Source: Niastella soli
GTDB taxonomy: Bacteria > Bacteroidota > Bacteroidia > Chitinophagales > Chitinophagaceae
Reading direction: 5' to 3'
DNA: 64,000 bases
NCBI RefSeq assembly: GCF_017742245.1
Contig: NZ_JAGHKO010000004.1
Coordinates: 124,001-188,000, forward strand
Shown here: positions 16,955 to 24,730 of the stretch, one piece after another
Numbering within the stretch: the first letter of the stretch is position 1
Layout: the number at the start of each line of letters is the position of its first letter
Translations under genes and position numbers: made by a program
The notes under the pieces: generated by a model
What the model saw: only the letters and a program-made list of their open reading frames with translations
The model's database searches: none
What the model was told of the DNA's origin: nothing

Positions 16955-17299
16955 ATGCCTCGTTCAGTAAATGCCGTTGCATCCCGTGCACGTCGCAAAA
17001 GGATTCTGAAAGCTGCCAAGGGTTACTATGGCAAACGTAAAAATGTATATACCGTTGCGAAAAACGTAATGGAAAAAGGTCTGCAATATAAATATGTAGG
17101 CCGTAAACTGAAGAAAAGAGAATACCGCGCGCTGTGGATCGCCCGTATTAATGCGGCTGTTCGCGCAGAAGGCTTAACCTATTCTGAGTTCATCCACAAA
17201 CTGAACCTGAAAGGTGTTGGTTTGGATCGTAAGATCCTGGCTGACCTGGCTATGAATGAGCCAGAAACCTTCAAAAACCTGGTAGCTTCTGTAAAATAA
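16955..17299 (+). CDS. rplT: 50S ribosomal protein L20
   Basis: A 114-residue L20, the standard length, starting [19 protein letters not shown] with the family signatures [17 protein letters not shown] and [25 protein letters not shown]20 is an early 23S rRNA-binding assembly protein and represses its own operon in several bacteria. It is co-transcribed with rpmI and closed by a strong terminator. Confidence 0.98.
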   Translation: MPRSVNAVASRARRKRILKAAKGYYGKRKNVYTVAKNVMEKGLQYKYVGRKLKKREYRALWIARINAAVRAEGLTYSEFIHKLNLKGVGLDRKILADLAMNEPETFKNLVASVK

Positions 17300-17321
17300 G
17301 CTTACTTAGCTTCAACATATC

Positions 17322-17361
17322 GAGCCCCGTCTCGGCTTAGCCGAGACGGGGCTCTTTTTTT
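17322..17361 (+). terminator. strong intrinsic terminator after rplT
   Basis: Perfect 15-bp GC-rich stem (17322-17336 with 17340-17354), 3-base loop, then seven T. Confidence 0.97.
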
Positions 17362-17460
17362 AGGGTAACAAAAAGATAACACCCGGCAATCGGCAGACGG
17401 CAATCGGCAAACGTGACTCGCGACTTTTGAGACTTATAACTACCTTGCACCGCCAAAAAT

Positions 17461-17593
17461 CTTCTGCCTTCTGCCTTCTGCCTTCTGCCTTCTGCCTTCT
17501 GCCTTCTGCCTTCTGCCTTCTGCCTTCTGCCTTCTGCCTTCTGCCTTCTGCCTTCTGCCTTCTGCCATCTGCCTTCTGCCGTCTGCCATTTGC
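17461..17593. repeat. CTTCTGC heptanucleotide tandem array
   Basis: Fifteen perfect copies of CTTCTGC (17461-17565) followed by four variants (CATCTGC, CTTCTGC, CGTCTGC, CATTTGC). Upstream, 17385-17412 has related words (cggcaatcggcagacggcaatcggc). The array lies between the rplT terminator and the speA promoter and codes for nothing. Confidence 0.96.
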
Positions 17594-17654
17594 CGTTTAT
17601 TGGCATTCAGAAATCAACATAATACTGACAATTTTAATCCAGGCATTTTTTTTA

Positions 17655-17684
17655 TTTGAAAAATTCATCAAACTATTACTTTTG
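17655..17684 (+). promoter_or_regulatory. Bacteroidota promoter for speA
   Basis: TTTG (17655-17658), 18 bases, then TACTTTTG (17677-17684). The predicted start near 17690 gives a leader of about 70 bases to the ATG at 17763. Confidence 0.7.
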
Positions 17685-17762
17685 TGCAATAATTTTTTTT
17701 TGTTTGGGTACACCTTTTTCTGACAATTAAAATTCACTACCATCAGCAACCTGAACTCGTTC

Positions 17763-19157
17763 ATGAACAACTCGTACACCGACCTGGTGAACCAAACCTT
17801 TAACTTTCCCCAGGAAGGGTTCGATGTAAAAGACAGCTATCTGCATTTTAACGGGCTCGACCTGAAAGCGCTTATCGCCAAGTACGGAACCCCCATGAAA
17901 CTTACCTATCTACCCAAGATCGGTATGCAGATCAAAAAGGCAAAGAAGATGTTCGCCAATGCCATTAAAAAGCATAAGTATGAGGGTGAATACAACTACT
18001 GTTATTGTACAAAAAGCTCTCACTTCTCTTTTATAGTGGAAGAGGCCTTGAAGAACGACATTCACCTGGAAACATCATACGCCTACGATATCGAGATCAT
18101 CAAAAAGCTGTATGATCGTAAAAAGATCACCAAGGACACTTTTATCATTTGTAACGGGTACAAGCAAAAAACCTATACCAGCCGGATAGCCAACCTGCTG
18201 AATACCGGTTTCAAAAATGTAATTCCCATCCTCGATAACAGGGAAGAATTACAGCATTATAAAAAAACGGTAAAAGGCCCGTTTAAACTCGGTATCCGGG
18301 TGGCAGCGGAAGAAGAACCTACGTTCCCTTTCTATACCTCACGCCTGGGTTTCAGAGCAAGAGACGTGCTGGAATTCTACGTTGACAAAATAGAAGGTAA
18401 TGAAGAGCGCTTCCAGTTAAAGATGCTCCATATATTCCTGAACAAGGGTATCAAGGACGACATCTACTACTGGTCTGAGCTCAACAAGGTAATTAACCTG
18501 TATTGCCAGCTGAAGAAGATCTGTCCTGAGCTGGATTCTATAAACATTGGCGGCGGCTTCCCCATTAAGCACTCATTGGGCTTCGAGTACGACTACCAGT
18601 TCATGATCAATGAGATCGTAGGCAATATCAAAAAAGCCTGTAAAAAGAACAATGTGCCCATGCCGCACATCTTTACCGAATTTGGTAGCTATACCGTAGG
18701 GGAGAGCATGGCGCATATTTACAGCGTTATTGGCCAAAAAGTACAGAACGACCGCGAGATCTGGTACATGATCGATTCTTCTTTCATCACTACGTTACCC
18801 GATACGTGGGGCATTGGAGAAAAATTCCTGATGCTGCCGGTAAACAAATGGGACCAGGAGTACCAACGCGTGGTGCTGGGCGGTATCACCTGCGACAGTC
18901 ACGACTATTACGACTCGGAAGAACACATCAATGAGGTGTTCCTGCCCAAGATCACTAACGGCGAACCGTTGTATGTAGGGTTTTTCCATACCGGCGCCTA
19001 CCAGGACCAGATCAGTGGTTATGGCGGCATCAAACACTGCCTTATCCCATCCCCCAAACACATCATTGTTGGGCACGATAAAAATGGTAAACTGGTTGAC
19101 TGGGTATACGCCAAAGAACAATCAGCCCAAAGTATGTTGAAGATATTAGGGTATTAG
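17763..19157 (+). CDS. speA: arginine decarboxylase (PLP-dependent, fold type III)
   Basis: A 464-residue PLP enzyme of the alanine-racemase/ornithine-decarboxylase fold. The Schiff-base lysine is Lys84 in YCYCTKSSHF; the phosphate-binding glycines are in INIGGGFPI (near 262); the C-terminal beta domain has CDSHDYYD and the YVGFFHTGAYQ segment that supplies the partner-subunit active-site residues. It resembles the short biosynthetic arginine decarboxylase of Bacteroidota (arginine to agmatine, first step of polyamine synthesis), about 200 residues shorter than enterobacterial SpeA. Substrate assignment is by resemblance; diaminopimelate decarboxylase is less likely. A small secreted protein gene follows after 11 bases. 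Confidence 0.88.
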   Translation: MNNSYTDLVNQTFNFPQEGFDVKDSYLHFNGLDLKALIAKYGTPMKLTYLPKIGMQIKKAKKMFANAIKKHKYEGEYNYCYCTKSSHFSFIVEEALKNDIHLETSYAYDIEIIKKLYDRKKITKDTFIICNGYKQKTYTSRIANLLNTGFKNVIPILDNREELQHYKKTVKGPFKLGIRVAAEEEPTFPFYTSRLGFRARDVLEFYVDKIEGNEERFQLKMLHIFLNKGIKDDIYYWSELNKVINLYCQLKKICPELDSINIGGGFPIKHSLGFEYDYQFMINEIVGNIKKACKKNNVPMPHIFTEFGSYTVGESMAHIYSVIGQKVQNDREIWYMIDSSFITTLPDTWGIGEKFLMLPVNKWDQEYQRVVLGGITCDSHDYYDSEEHINEVFLPKITNGEPLYVGFFHTGAYQDQISGYGGIKHCLIPSPKHIIVGHDKNGKLVDWVYAKEQSAQSMLKILGY

Positions 19158-19168
19158 AAAAGTACTAC

Positions 19169-19636
19169 ATGAAACGATTTGCGATATTATTTACTGTAGC
19201 GTTGGCGATAACGGCAACCACACAAGCCCAAACAACCGAAGATTCGGTGAAAACCACCATCAACCGGTTGTTTGAAGGCATGAAGAATGCCGATACGGTG
19301 TTGTTGAAATCGGCCTTTGCCGATGATCCCATACTACAAACCGTAGCCACCAATAAAAAGAAGCAGGTCTACATCAAAAGCGATAAATTTAAAGACTTCG
19401 TAAAATTCATTGGCGACCAAAAAGTCGGAGAGGCCGATGAACGGATTGAATTCGAAAGTATCCGCATTGATGGAGCCCTTGCTATGGTATGGGCCCCCTA
19501 TCAGTTCTATTACAAAGGCAAATTCCACCACTGTGGGGTAAATTCCTTTCAACTGGTGAAACTTGATAATAACTGGAAGATCCAGTATTTGATAGATACA
19601 AGGAGAAAGGATTGTGGTATTAGCAAGAAAGACTAA
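19169..19636 (+). CDS. secreted NTF2-like (SnoaL/lumazine-binding type) protein
   Basis: A 155-residue protein with a signal peptide (about 1-20, ending TQAQ) and one cone-shaped NTF2-like domain: an N-terminal helix pair (DSVKTTINRLFEGMKNADTVLLKSAFADD) and a curved sheet (ALAMVWAPYQFYYKGKFHHCGVNSFQLVKLDNNWKIQYLIDTRR). Proteins of this fold in Bacteroidota are mostly uncharacterised. It is 11 bases after speA and before a strong terminator, so the two are likely one transcript; a functional link is not evident. Confidence 0.82.
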   Translation: MKRFAILFTVALAITATTQAQTTEDSVKTTINRLFEGMKNADTVLLKSAFADDPILQTVATNKKKQVYIKSDKFKDFVKFIGDQKVGEADERIEFESIRIDGALAMVWAPYQFYYKGKFHHCGVNSFQLVKLDNNWKIQYLIDTRRKDCGISKKD

Positions 19637-19670
19637 TTAGAGCAGTTGAAAGGCTGACAAGTTAAAATAT

Positions 19671-19712
19671 AAAAGGTGGTCCTCTTTTTGAAAGGAGGAC
19701 CACCTTTTTTTT
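19671..19712. terminator. bidirectional terminator between convergent genes
   Basis: Perfect 14-bp stem (19671-19684 with 19695-19708), 10-base loop, T-run on the plus strand and a shorter run on the minus strand. It closes speA/NTF2 and the convergent gene ending at 19729. Confidence 0.95.
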
Positions 19713-19728
19713 GTATACGTTTCGAAAA

Positions 19729-21036
19729 TTACTTCTTCAGCCGGTACTTCTTTATAACCTTGGAGCTGTTAAAATACTCGTTCAGTTCCTTTTCGCTCAT
19801 TCCGCTGGAAAGCTCAATGGGAACATCAACCAGCTGAACCTGGGATTGTTTTAATTCCTCTTTCAGTTTGGCCGTTTTCTTGGCAATTTCAGGGTCACGT
19901 TCGCCCACGAGCGAATTGTCGCTTACCATATACTCCAGCCTTTTAACAGTTGACCGGATCTGAGAGGCCTGATTTTGTTCCGTTACTTTTTGCGGCGCTA
20001 CGGCTTCTTTTACTGGCACCAATGAAACGCCCACACTTGGCATCACCTTGCCCACATCGCTGTTGGGCTGGGAGGTAGCCAGCACACTGCCTGTTAAGGC
20101 GGTGGCCGAACCGGTGATATCAAACGTGGTGCGGGTACCTTTTGTCTTTTTTACACCTTTATCCAGCTGCAGGAAGGTGTATTTTAACCGCAAAACATAA
20201 CTGTTGATCACGTTTACAGTAAGTTTAAAATCCTCTACTGACAACGGATAATTCAAGGCGTCCTTTACTATGATCTTAACCTGGGCCGTATCGCGGATGC
20301 CAAATTTATTGGCTCCTACAAAGCTCAGGATAACCGTCCTTTCCTTACCAGGGTCCGATTCCTTTACAAAATCAAAAGTTGGCGACCAGATAAAATCATC
20401 ATCACATTTTTTCACCAGGGTAACGCCCCGTAAAGGCATGTTGGCAAAAAAAGTAATGGTCTCAATGGGAAAGTTGCCATTCTCACACTGAATTTTGAAA
20501 GCTACCGTATCACCCTCATCGATGGTCAGGGTTGATGAAACGGTAGGTTTTACCTTCGACGGAATGATATCCGTATTATAGAAGGTAATGTAAAATGCGG
20601 TGTCTACGTGATCGCTGGGCACTTCCAGGTTTTGAACGCCCACATTCACCCGGTACTGAAAGTCATATTTCAGTTTTCCGGAAAGGAAATAGGATTTTTC
20701 GGCTTTGAAGGTCAATAAGCCGTTATCCTTGTTGATACGTAGACCCACGGGCGGGTTACGCAGGAACCAGTAATATTTCGACTGGTCCTTGTTGATCTCC
20801 AGCTTATACGAAAGCGAAGAATCCACATGAACATTAAATGACGGATTGAGGTTCTTGATCCGCAGAGCTACCTCGGCGGAATCAATAACAAAAGGTAACG
20901 TGTCAACATGTTTACGACCATGATATGCACTATCTACCGGCGGCCTTTCCTGAGCAGAAGTAATCCCTACGCCTGAAAATATACATAGCACGATCAATAC
21001 CAACGTCTTTCGGATACAGAAGGTAAGTGCTCTCAT
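19729..21036 (-). CDS. secreted protein with tandem Ig/cadherin-like beta domains, unknown function
   Basis: A 435-residue exported protein. The start at 21036 (MRALTFCIRKTLVLIVLCIF) gives a compact signal peptide ending TSAQ; an earlier in-frame codon (21063) adds nine residues and is less likely. The body has beta-rich repeats typical of Ig or cadherin-like folds (SYKLEINKDQSKYYWFLRNPPVGLRINKDNGLLTF; TVSSTLTIDEGDTVAFKIQ), then a helical Lys/Glu/Gln-rich C-terminus (about 370-435). No enzyme motif or type 9 sorting domain is recognised. A periplasmic or surface structural role is inferred. Confidence 0.75.
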   Translation of the reverse strand: MRALTFCIRKTLVLIVLCIFSGVGITSAQERPPVDSAYHGRKHVDTLPFVIDSAEVALRIKNLNPSFNVHVDSSLSYKLEINKDQSKYYWFLRNPPVGLRINKDNGLLTFKAEKSYFLSGKLKYDFQYRVNVGVQNLEVPSDHVDTAFYITFYNTDIIPSKVKPTVSSTLTIDEGDTVAFKIQCENGNFPIETITFFANMPLRGVTLVKKCDDDFIWSPTFDFVKESDPGKERTVILSFVGANKFGIRDTAQVKIIVKDALNYPLSVEDFKLTVNVINSYVLRLKYTFLQLDKGVKKTKGTRTTFDITGSATALTGSVLATSQPNSDVGKVMPSVGVSLVPVKEAVAPQKVTEQNQASQIRSTVKRLEYMVSDNSLVGERDPEIAKKTAKLKEELKQSQVQLVDVPIELSSGMSEKELNEYFNSSKVIKKYRLKK

Positions 21037-21061
21037 GGGGGCCGAAGTTAGTGCAAAACAC

Positions 21062-21091
21062 AAAAAAAACCATCCACCAAAAGGTGGATGG
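21062..21091 (-). terminator. terminator after hsp20
   Basis: On the minus strand, a 9-bp stem (21083-21091 with 21070-21078) around TTTT is followed by eight T; it lies just past the hsp20 stop at 21152. Confidence 0.92.
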
Positions 21092-21151
21092 CCTTTTAAA
21101 CCAAAACCAACTGCTTATGAAACCAAAACTTTAATATTTCTTTTACTTTAT

Positions 21152-21583
21152 TTACTGTACAACTACCTGTTTAGGCGTTTCTTTTACCTGTTCTTTTTTA
21201 GGCAGGAACAGCTTCAGAATACCATTTTCGTATTTAGCACCTATAGCATCGGCATTTACTTGCTCGGCTATGGTAAAGCTGCGTTTAAAGCTTTTACGAC
21301 TGAATTCGCGGCGAATGGATTTCTGACTATCCGATTTGTTCTCGTCCTTCTTATCGTAGCTGATCGTTAATAATCCCTTATCTACGTTCACCTTAATATC
21401 CTCTTTACTAATACCAGGCACGCTTACTTCCAGTTGAAAACCGTCAGCAGTTTCATCAATGTTTACCGGCGCCAGGTTAATGCCGCTGTATCCTTCATTC
21501 CATAAACCGGGAATTGAATTAAAGAAATCATCAACTACAGAATCGAATGATTTTCTAGCGGGATGGTGCAGTCTTACTGTCAT
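21152..21583 (-). CDS. Hsp20/alpha-crystallin small heat-shock protein
   Basis: A 143-residue ATP-independent holdase. The alpha-crystallin domain spans about 35-130: NIDETADGFQLEVSVPGISKEDIKVNVDKGLLTI, the FSRKSFKRSFTIAE strand and the A-x-x-x-NGIL-x-L signature (GAKYENGILKLFLPK). The C-terminal tail contains the I/V-x-I/V-type anchor (QVVVQ) used for oligomerisation. It is monocistronic, with its own terminator. The usual stress role, binding unfolding proteins in the cytosol, is from family knowledge. Confidence 0.95.
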   Translation of the reverse strand: MTVRLHHPARKSFDSVVDDFFNSIPGLWNEGYSGINLAPVNIDETADGFQLEVSVPGISKEDIKVNVDKGLLTISYDKKDENKSDSQKSIRREFSRKSFKRSFTIAEQVNADAIGAKYENGILKLFLPKKEQVKETPKQVVVQ

Positions 21584-21775
21584 AATTATAATTTTTATCG
21601 TTTTTTAAATTTTGAATTACGTGTATGTACTTTTCAAACAGTGTACCATTGCCGAAAATGGCCAAAAAACCGACAGGATTGACAGAAAACAGGAAAAGCA
21701 AACAGACACAATTGCAGTATATTTCATTTTAGACTGACATAAATTCCGATCCCGGGTATAAATGAACTTTTTACG

Positions 21776-21783
21776 TAGTTTTG
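21776..21783 (+). promoter_or_regulatory. candidate -7 element for the bacilliredoxin-like gene
   Basis: TAGTTTTG fits the Bacteroidota -7 consensus 22 bases before the ATG at 21806; no clear -33 TTTG. Confidence 0.5.
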
Positions 21784-21805
21784 CGTTTCAATTAAAAAAT
21801 ACTAC

Positions 21806-22219
21806 ATGTATCCACAAGAAATAGTACTTCCCATGAAAGAGGAGTTAACAGACAACGGTTTTCAGGAGCTGTTAACATCCGAAGATGTTGATAATCAACT
21901 TAAATCAACAGGCACAACGCTGGTTATGATCAATTCGGTGTGTGGTTGTTCGGCAGGTTCGGCCCGTCCGGGTGTATTAATGGCCGTAACCAACTCAGCA
22001 AAAAAGCCAGATCATTTAACCACCAGCTTTGCCGGTTACGATATTGATGCTGTAAAGAAATTGCGTGAGCATTTATTGCCTTATCCGCCATCTTCTCCGG
22101 CTATTGCCCTGTTTAAAGATGGCCAGCTGGTGCATTTTATTGAAAGACATATGATCGAAGGTCGTCCGGCTCAGCTGATCGCGCACAACCTGATCGCAGC
22201 ATTTGAAGAATATTGTTAA
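21806..22219 (+). CDS. BrxA/BrxB (YphP/YqiW) family bacilliredoxin-like protein
   Basis: A 137-residue thioredoxin-fold protein with the diagnostic C-G-C motif (Cys46-Gly-Cys48 in NSVCGCSAGSARPG). In Firmicutes these remove bacillithiol from oxidised proteins; Bacteroidota also carry homologues, where the thiol cofactor may be bacillithiol or another. The start MYPQEIVLPMKEEL is typical. Monocistronic, with a -7 element upstream and a terminator downstream. Confidence 0.9.
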   Translation: MYPQEIVLPMKEELTDNGFQELLTSEDVDNQLKSTGTTLVMINSVCGCSAGSARPGVLMAVTNSAKKPDHLTTSFAGYDIDAVKKLREHLLPYPPSSPAIALFKDGQLVHFIERHMIEGRPAQLIAHNLIAAFEEYC

Positions 22220-22260
22220 AAATTTCTTAGCTGATTAATTCAGCTTTGTTCATAGTGATG

Positions 22261-22288
22261 AACCCTCTCATTCCTGAGAGGGTTTTTT
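22261..22288 (+). terminator. terminator after the bacilliredoxin-like gene
   Basis: Perfect 10-bp stem AACCCTCTCA/TGAGAGGGTT with a TTCC loop and T-run. Confidence 0.93.
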
Positions 22289-22431
22289 ATTGCATTTTAG
22301 GCGTAACCAGGCTGTTATATTTCTAAATATCCGGGCGAATCCGGGCAATCCGTTTCCAGATTCTTCGTTTGTTTTCTTATCATTGCACCTTTAATTTAAT
22401 TTATTGGTAGATTAAAATCTATTCCTGATAC

Positions 22432-23736
22432 ATGTATCCAAACCTATATTACGCTTTTAAGGACCTTTTTGGAAAAGCACCGAGCGGACTTCGATTTATA
22501 AATTCGTTCGGATTTTTCGTTGCCCTGTCGTTTTTGGCGGCGGCCTATATCTTGACAATTGAACTGAAACGGAAAGAAAGGGCAGGGTTGTTAACGGGTC
22601 AGGATGTAAAAATGGTGGTTGGCAAACAGGCCAGTATAGGAGAGTTGTTGCTGAATTTTTTCCTGGGCTTCTTATTAGGATATAAGATCATTGGTTTATT
22701 TATATCAGGTAACGCCACCGGCGACCCGCAACAATTTATCTTTTCATCTGAAGGCAATTTGCCCATTGGCTTAACGCTGGGTATTTTGTTTGCCGGTTTA
22801 AAATGGTGGGAAAAGCATAAACAAAAACTGGACAAACCCGAAGAGCGCACCATACGCATTTGGCCACACGACCGCGTAGGCGATCTGGTGATCTATGCCG
22901 CGTTGTTTGGTTTTCTGGGCGCCAAAATTTTCCACAACCTCGAAAACTGGCAGGATTTCAAAGAAAATCCGGTTGAAGCATTATTATCATTCAGCGGATT
23001 GACCTTTTATGGCGGTCTTATTTGTGCTGCCGTGGCCATCTGGTTCTACGCCCGTAAACATAAGATCAACTTTACACTTTTGTGCGATGCCATTGCACCC
23101 GCGCTGATTCTGGCTTATTCTATTGGCCGTATTGGCTGCCAGGTAGCTGGTGATGGCGACTGGGGCATTTTGAACAGCGCTTATGTAACGGAGCCAGGTC
23201 CCAATTCAAAAGTGGTACTGGCCGATAGCACCCGTTTTCAAAATACCCTGCAGGCACATGGCAATTTTTATTTAAGGAATTTTCAGGTTAATAATATTTC
23301 AGAAATTCCTCATGCCAGTGTAAAGGCGCCCGGCTGGCTGCCCAACTGGTTGTTTGCCTACACCTATCCGCACAACGTAGTGAACGAAGGCGCCCGCATT
23401 CCGGGTTGTACCGAGGACCAATACTGTAATCAATTGCCTGTTCCGGTATTTCCAACACCTTTTTATGAAACGGTGTGTGCCTTTTTACTTTTCCTGTTGC
23501 TTTGGTCGTTACGGAAAAAGCTAAAAGCGCCAGGCACCTTGTTTGGGGTATACCTTATGGTAAATGGCATTGAACGCTTTTTTGTAGAACAGATCCGGGT
23601 CAACACCAAGTACTCCATTTTTGGTTTTCACCCCACGCAGGCTGAGATCATTGCCGTACTGCTGGTGTTGGGCGGCGGCACCCTGTACTTCGTTATGAAG
23701 AAGAAACATGAAAAGACGCTTGCACAAAAAGCTTAA
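22432..23736 (+). CDS. lgt: prolipoprotein diacylglyceryl transferase
   Basis: A 434-residue inner-membrane enzyme that transfers diacylglycerol from phosphatidylglycerol to the lipobox cysteine. Recognisable Lgt features are FYGGLICAAVAIWFYARKHKI, the signature region YSIGRIGCQVAGDGDWG (family GRIGNFxNGE), and the C-terminal NGIERFFVEQIRVNTKY with the following transmembrane helix. It is longer than the roughly 290 residues of proteobacterial Lgt because of extra N-terminal hydrophobic segments (about residues 1-150) and a loop of about 80 residues (near 250-330); both are common in Bacteroidota. Monocistronic, closed by a terminator. Confidence 0.93.
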   Translation: MYPNLYYAFKDLFGKAPSGLRFINSFGFFVALSFLAAAYILTIELKRKERAGLLTGQDVKMVVGKQASIGELLLNFFLGFLLGYKIIGLFISGNATGDPQQFIFSSEGNLPIGLTLGILFAGLKWWEKHKQKLDKPEERTIRIWPHDRVGDLVIYAALFGFLGAKIFHNLENWQDFKENPVEALLSFSGLTFYGGLICAAVAIWFYARKHKINFTLLCDAIAPALILAYSIGRIGCQVAGDGDWGILNSAYVTEPGPNSKVVLADSTRFQNTLQAHGNFYLRNFQVNNISEIPHASVKAPGWLPNWLFAYTYPHNVVNEGARIPGCTEDQYCNQLPVPVFPTPFYETVCAFLLFLLLWSLRKKLKAPGTLFGVYLMVNGIERFFVEQIRVNTKYSIFGFHPTQAEIIAVLLVLGGGTLYFVMKKKHEKTLAQKA

Positions 23737-23756
23737 AATAACTAAAGCATAAAACA

Positions 23757-23788
23757 AAAGGCCCCCCGATACATCGAGGGGCCTTTTT
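23757..23788 (+). terminator. terminator after lgt
   Basis: GC-rich hairpin (AAAAGGCCCC with GGGGCCTTTT plus an inner CGAT/ATCG) followed by T residues; the arms would also serve the convergent gene. Confidence 0.9.
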
Positions 23789-23820
23789 CATTACGTTAAG
23801 GGGGTAAATTTCAATCATTT

Positions 23821-24330
23821 CTAATCACTAAAACTGTACAGATCACCTTGCTTATTCCTGCATTCAACAAACATCTGTTTGGGTAAACCATCTTCAAAAC
23901 TAACCCGGTTTACAACAGTTGGATCACAAAGCCCGCCTGTTTCCTTATGGTCGAAAACCAGCTCATTGTTCACAATTTTGCGAGGCAGATTGAAATCAGC
24001 ACCAAATGCATAGTTGCCTACATATTGGTTTTTGCTGTTAAACACCACTATTTTGTTGGTAGCTGCCGGTGAATTTCCATAGAAAACCGTGGAAGTCACC
24101 ACCTTAAAAATGCGGCCATCATTCGTTTTGATCTTTCCCAGGTAAGTCAGCTCAGTTTGATTGTACTGTCCTTTTTTGGAACGGTCAAAAACGTACTTCT
24201 TTCCAACCTTGTTGCGGGTTAATACTGTCTGCCAGTCTTTGTGGGGAGCTTTGTTGGGGTCTCTGTGCGCTGCTAATGCAGAAAAAGTAAGGCTCATACA
24301 AAGAGCCATGATTAATAAACGATTGGTCAT
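23821..24330 (-). CDS. small secreted protein of unknown function
   Basis: A 169-residue protein with a signal peptide (MTNRLLIMALCMSLTFSALAA) chosen by starting at 24330; an upstream in-frame start at 24402 would add a non-signal leader. The mature part has several beta strands (KYVFDRSKKGQ; RIFKVVTSTVFYG; VVFNSKNQYVGNYAFG) and two Cys (LCDP, VECRN) that could pair. No family is recognised. It is convergent with lgt and shares its terminator. Confidence 0.7.
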   Translation of the reverse strand: MTNRLLIMALCMSLTFSALAAHRDPNKAPHKDWQTVLTRNKVGKKYVFDRSKKGQYNQTELTYLGKIKTNDGRIFKVVTSTVFYGNSPAATNKIVVFNSKNQYVGNYAFGADFNLPRKIVNNELVFDHKETGGLCDPTVVNRVSFEDGLPKQMFVECRNKQGDLYSFSD

Positions 24331-24730
24331 AGGGATACTCAATTTTAAAAAGGGGTACGTGAAAAATGTAACTGACTGCAAGTTAAAACCGAAATCGGTC
24401 AAAACGCACCAGGATTCGATGTTCGGAAGCCAATAATCGATGTGTTTAACCTTTTTATCTATAATTCTTTATTTCATAACACACATTTTCACCCCCATTT
24501 CACCATTTTTCCATTCGGGGTATCCATTCAAACTGCCTGACTGCCACTCATCCCAAAAAGTCCGCCCATTGTAACGCCGGTCAGGCTTAAGCGTCCTACC
24601 TACATGTCAATTATTTCCGGACATCAGCATTTCCAGCCACTGGACACAAAAGCAGGTACTTTACATAACATAGTACCTACTTTTGAACTGTAATCTATTA
24701 AGCAAAGTATTCAATCAACCAAAAAGAGTC
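24331..24730 (+). other. 400-base intergenic region with receptor promoter
   Basis: No gene was found. The stretch is AT-rich with C-rich patches (near 24487-24540); its only clear signals are the inverted repeat and -7 element at 24654-24685 belonging to the receptor gene at 24731. Confidence 0.6.
24654..24685 (+). promoter_or_regulatory. -7 element with overlapping inverted repeat before the first OMP receptor
   Basis: AGGTACT (24654-24660) and AGTACCT (24672-24678) form a perfect 7-bp inverted repeat with an 11-base spacer; the second arm touches TACTTTTG (24678-24685), a -7 consensus match. The geometry suits a repressor or activator site. A longer gene reading starts at a TTG inside this element (24683), favouring the ATG at 24731. 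Confidence 0.5.

Noticed and set aside
10919-17593. CRISPR array
   Set aside because: The heptamer arrays have no spacers between units, and no cas genes were found.
17337-17723. Frames with repeated RRQKAEG or LPSAFCL
   Set aside because: Generated by the CTTCTGC array and lacking other support.
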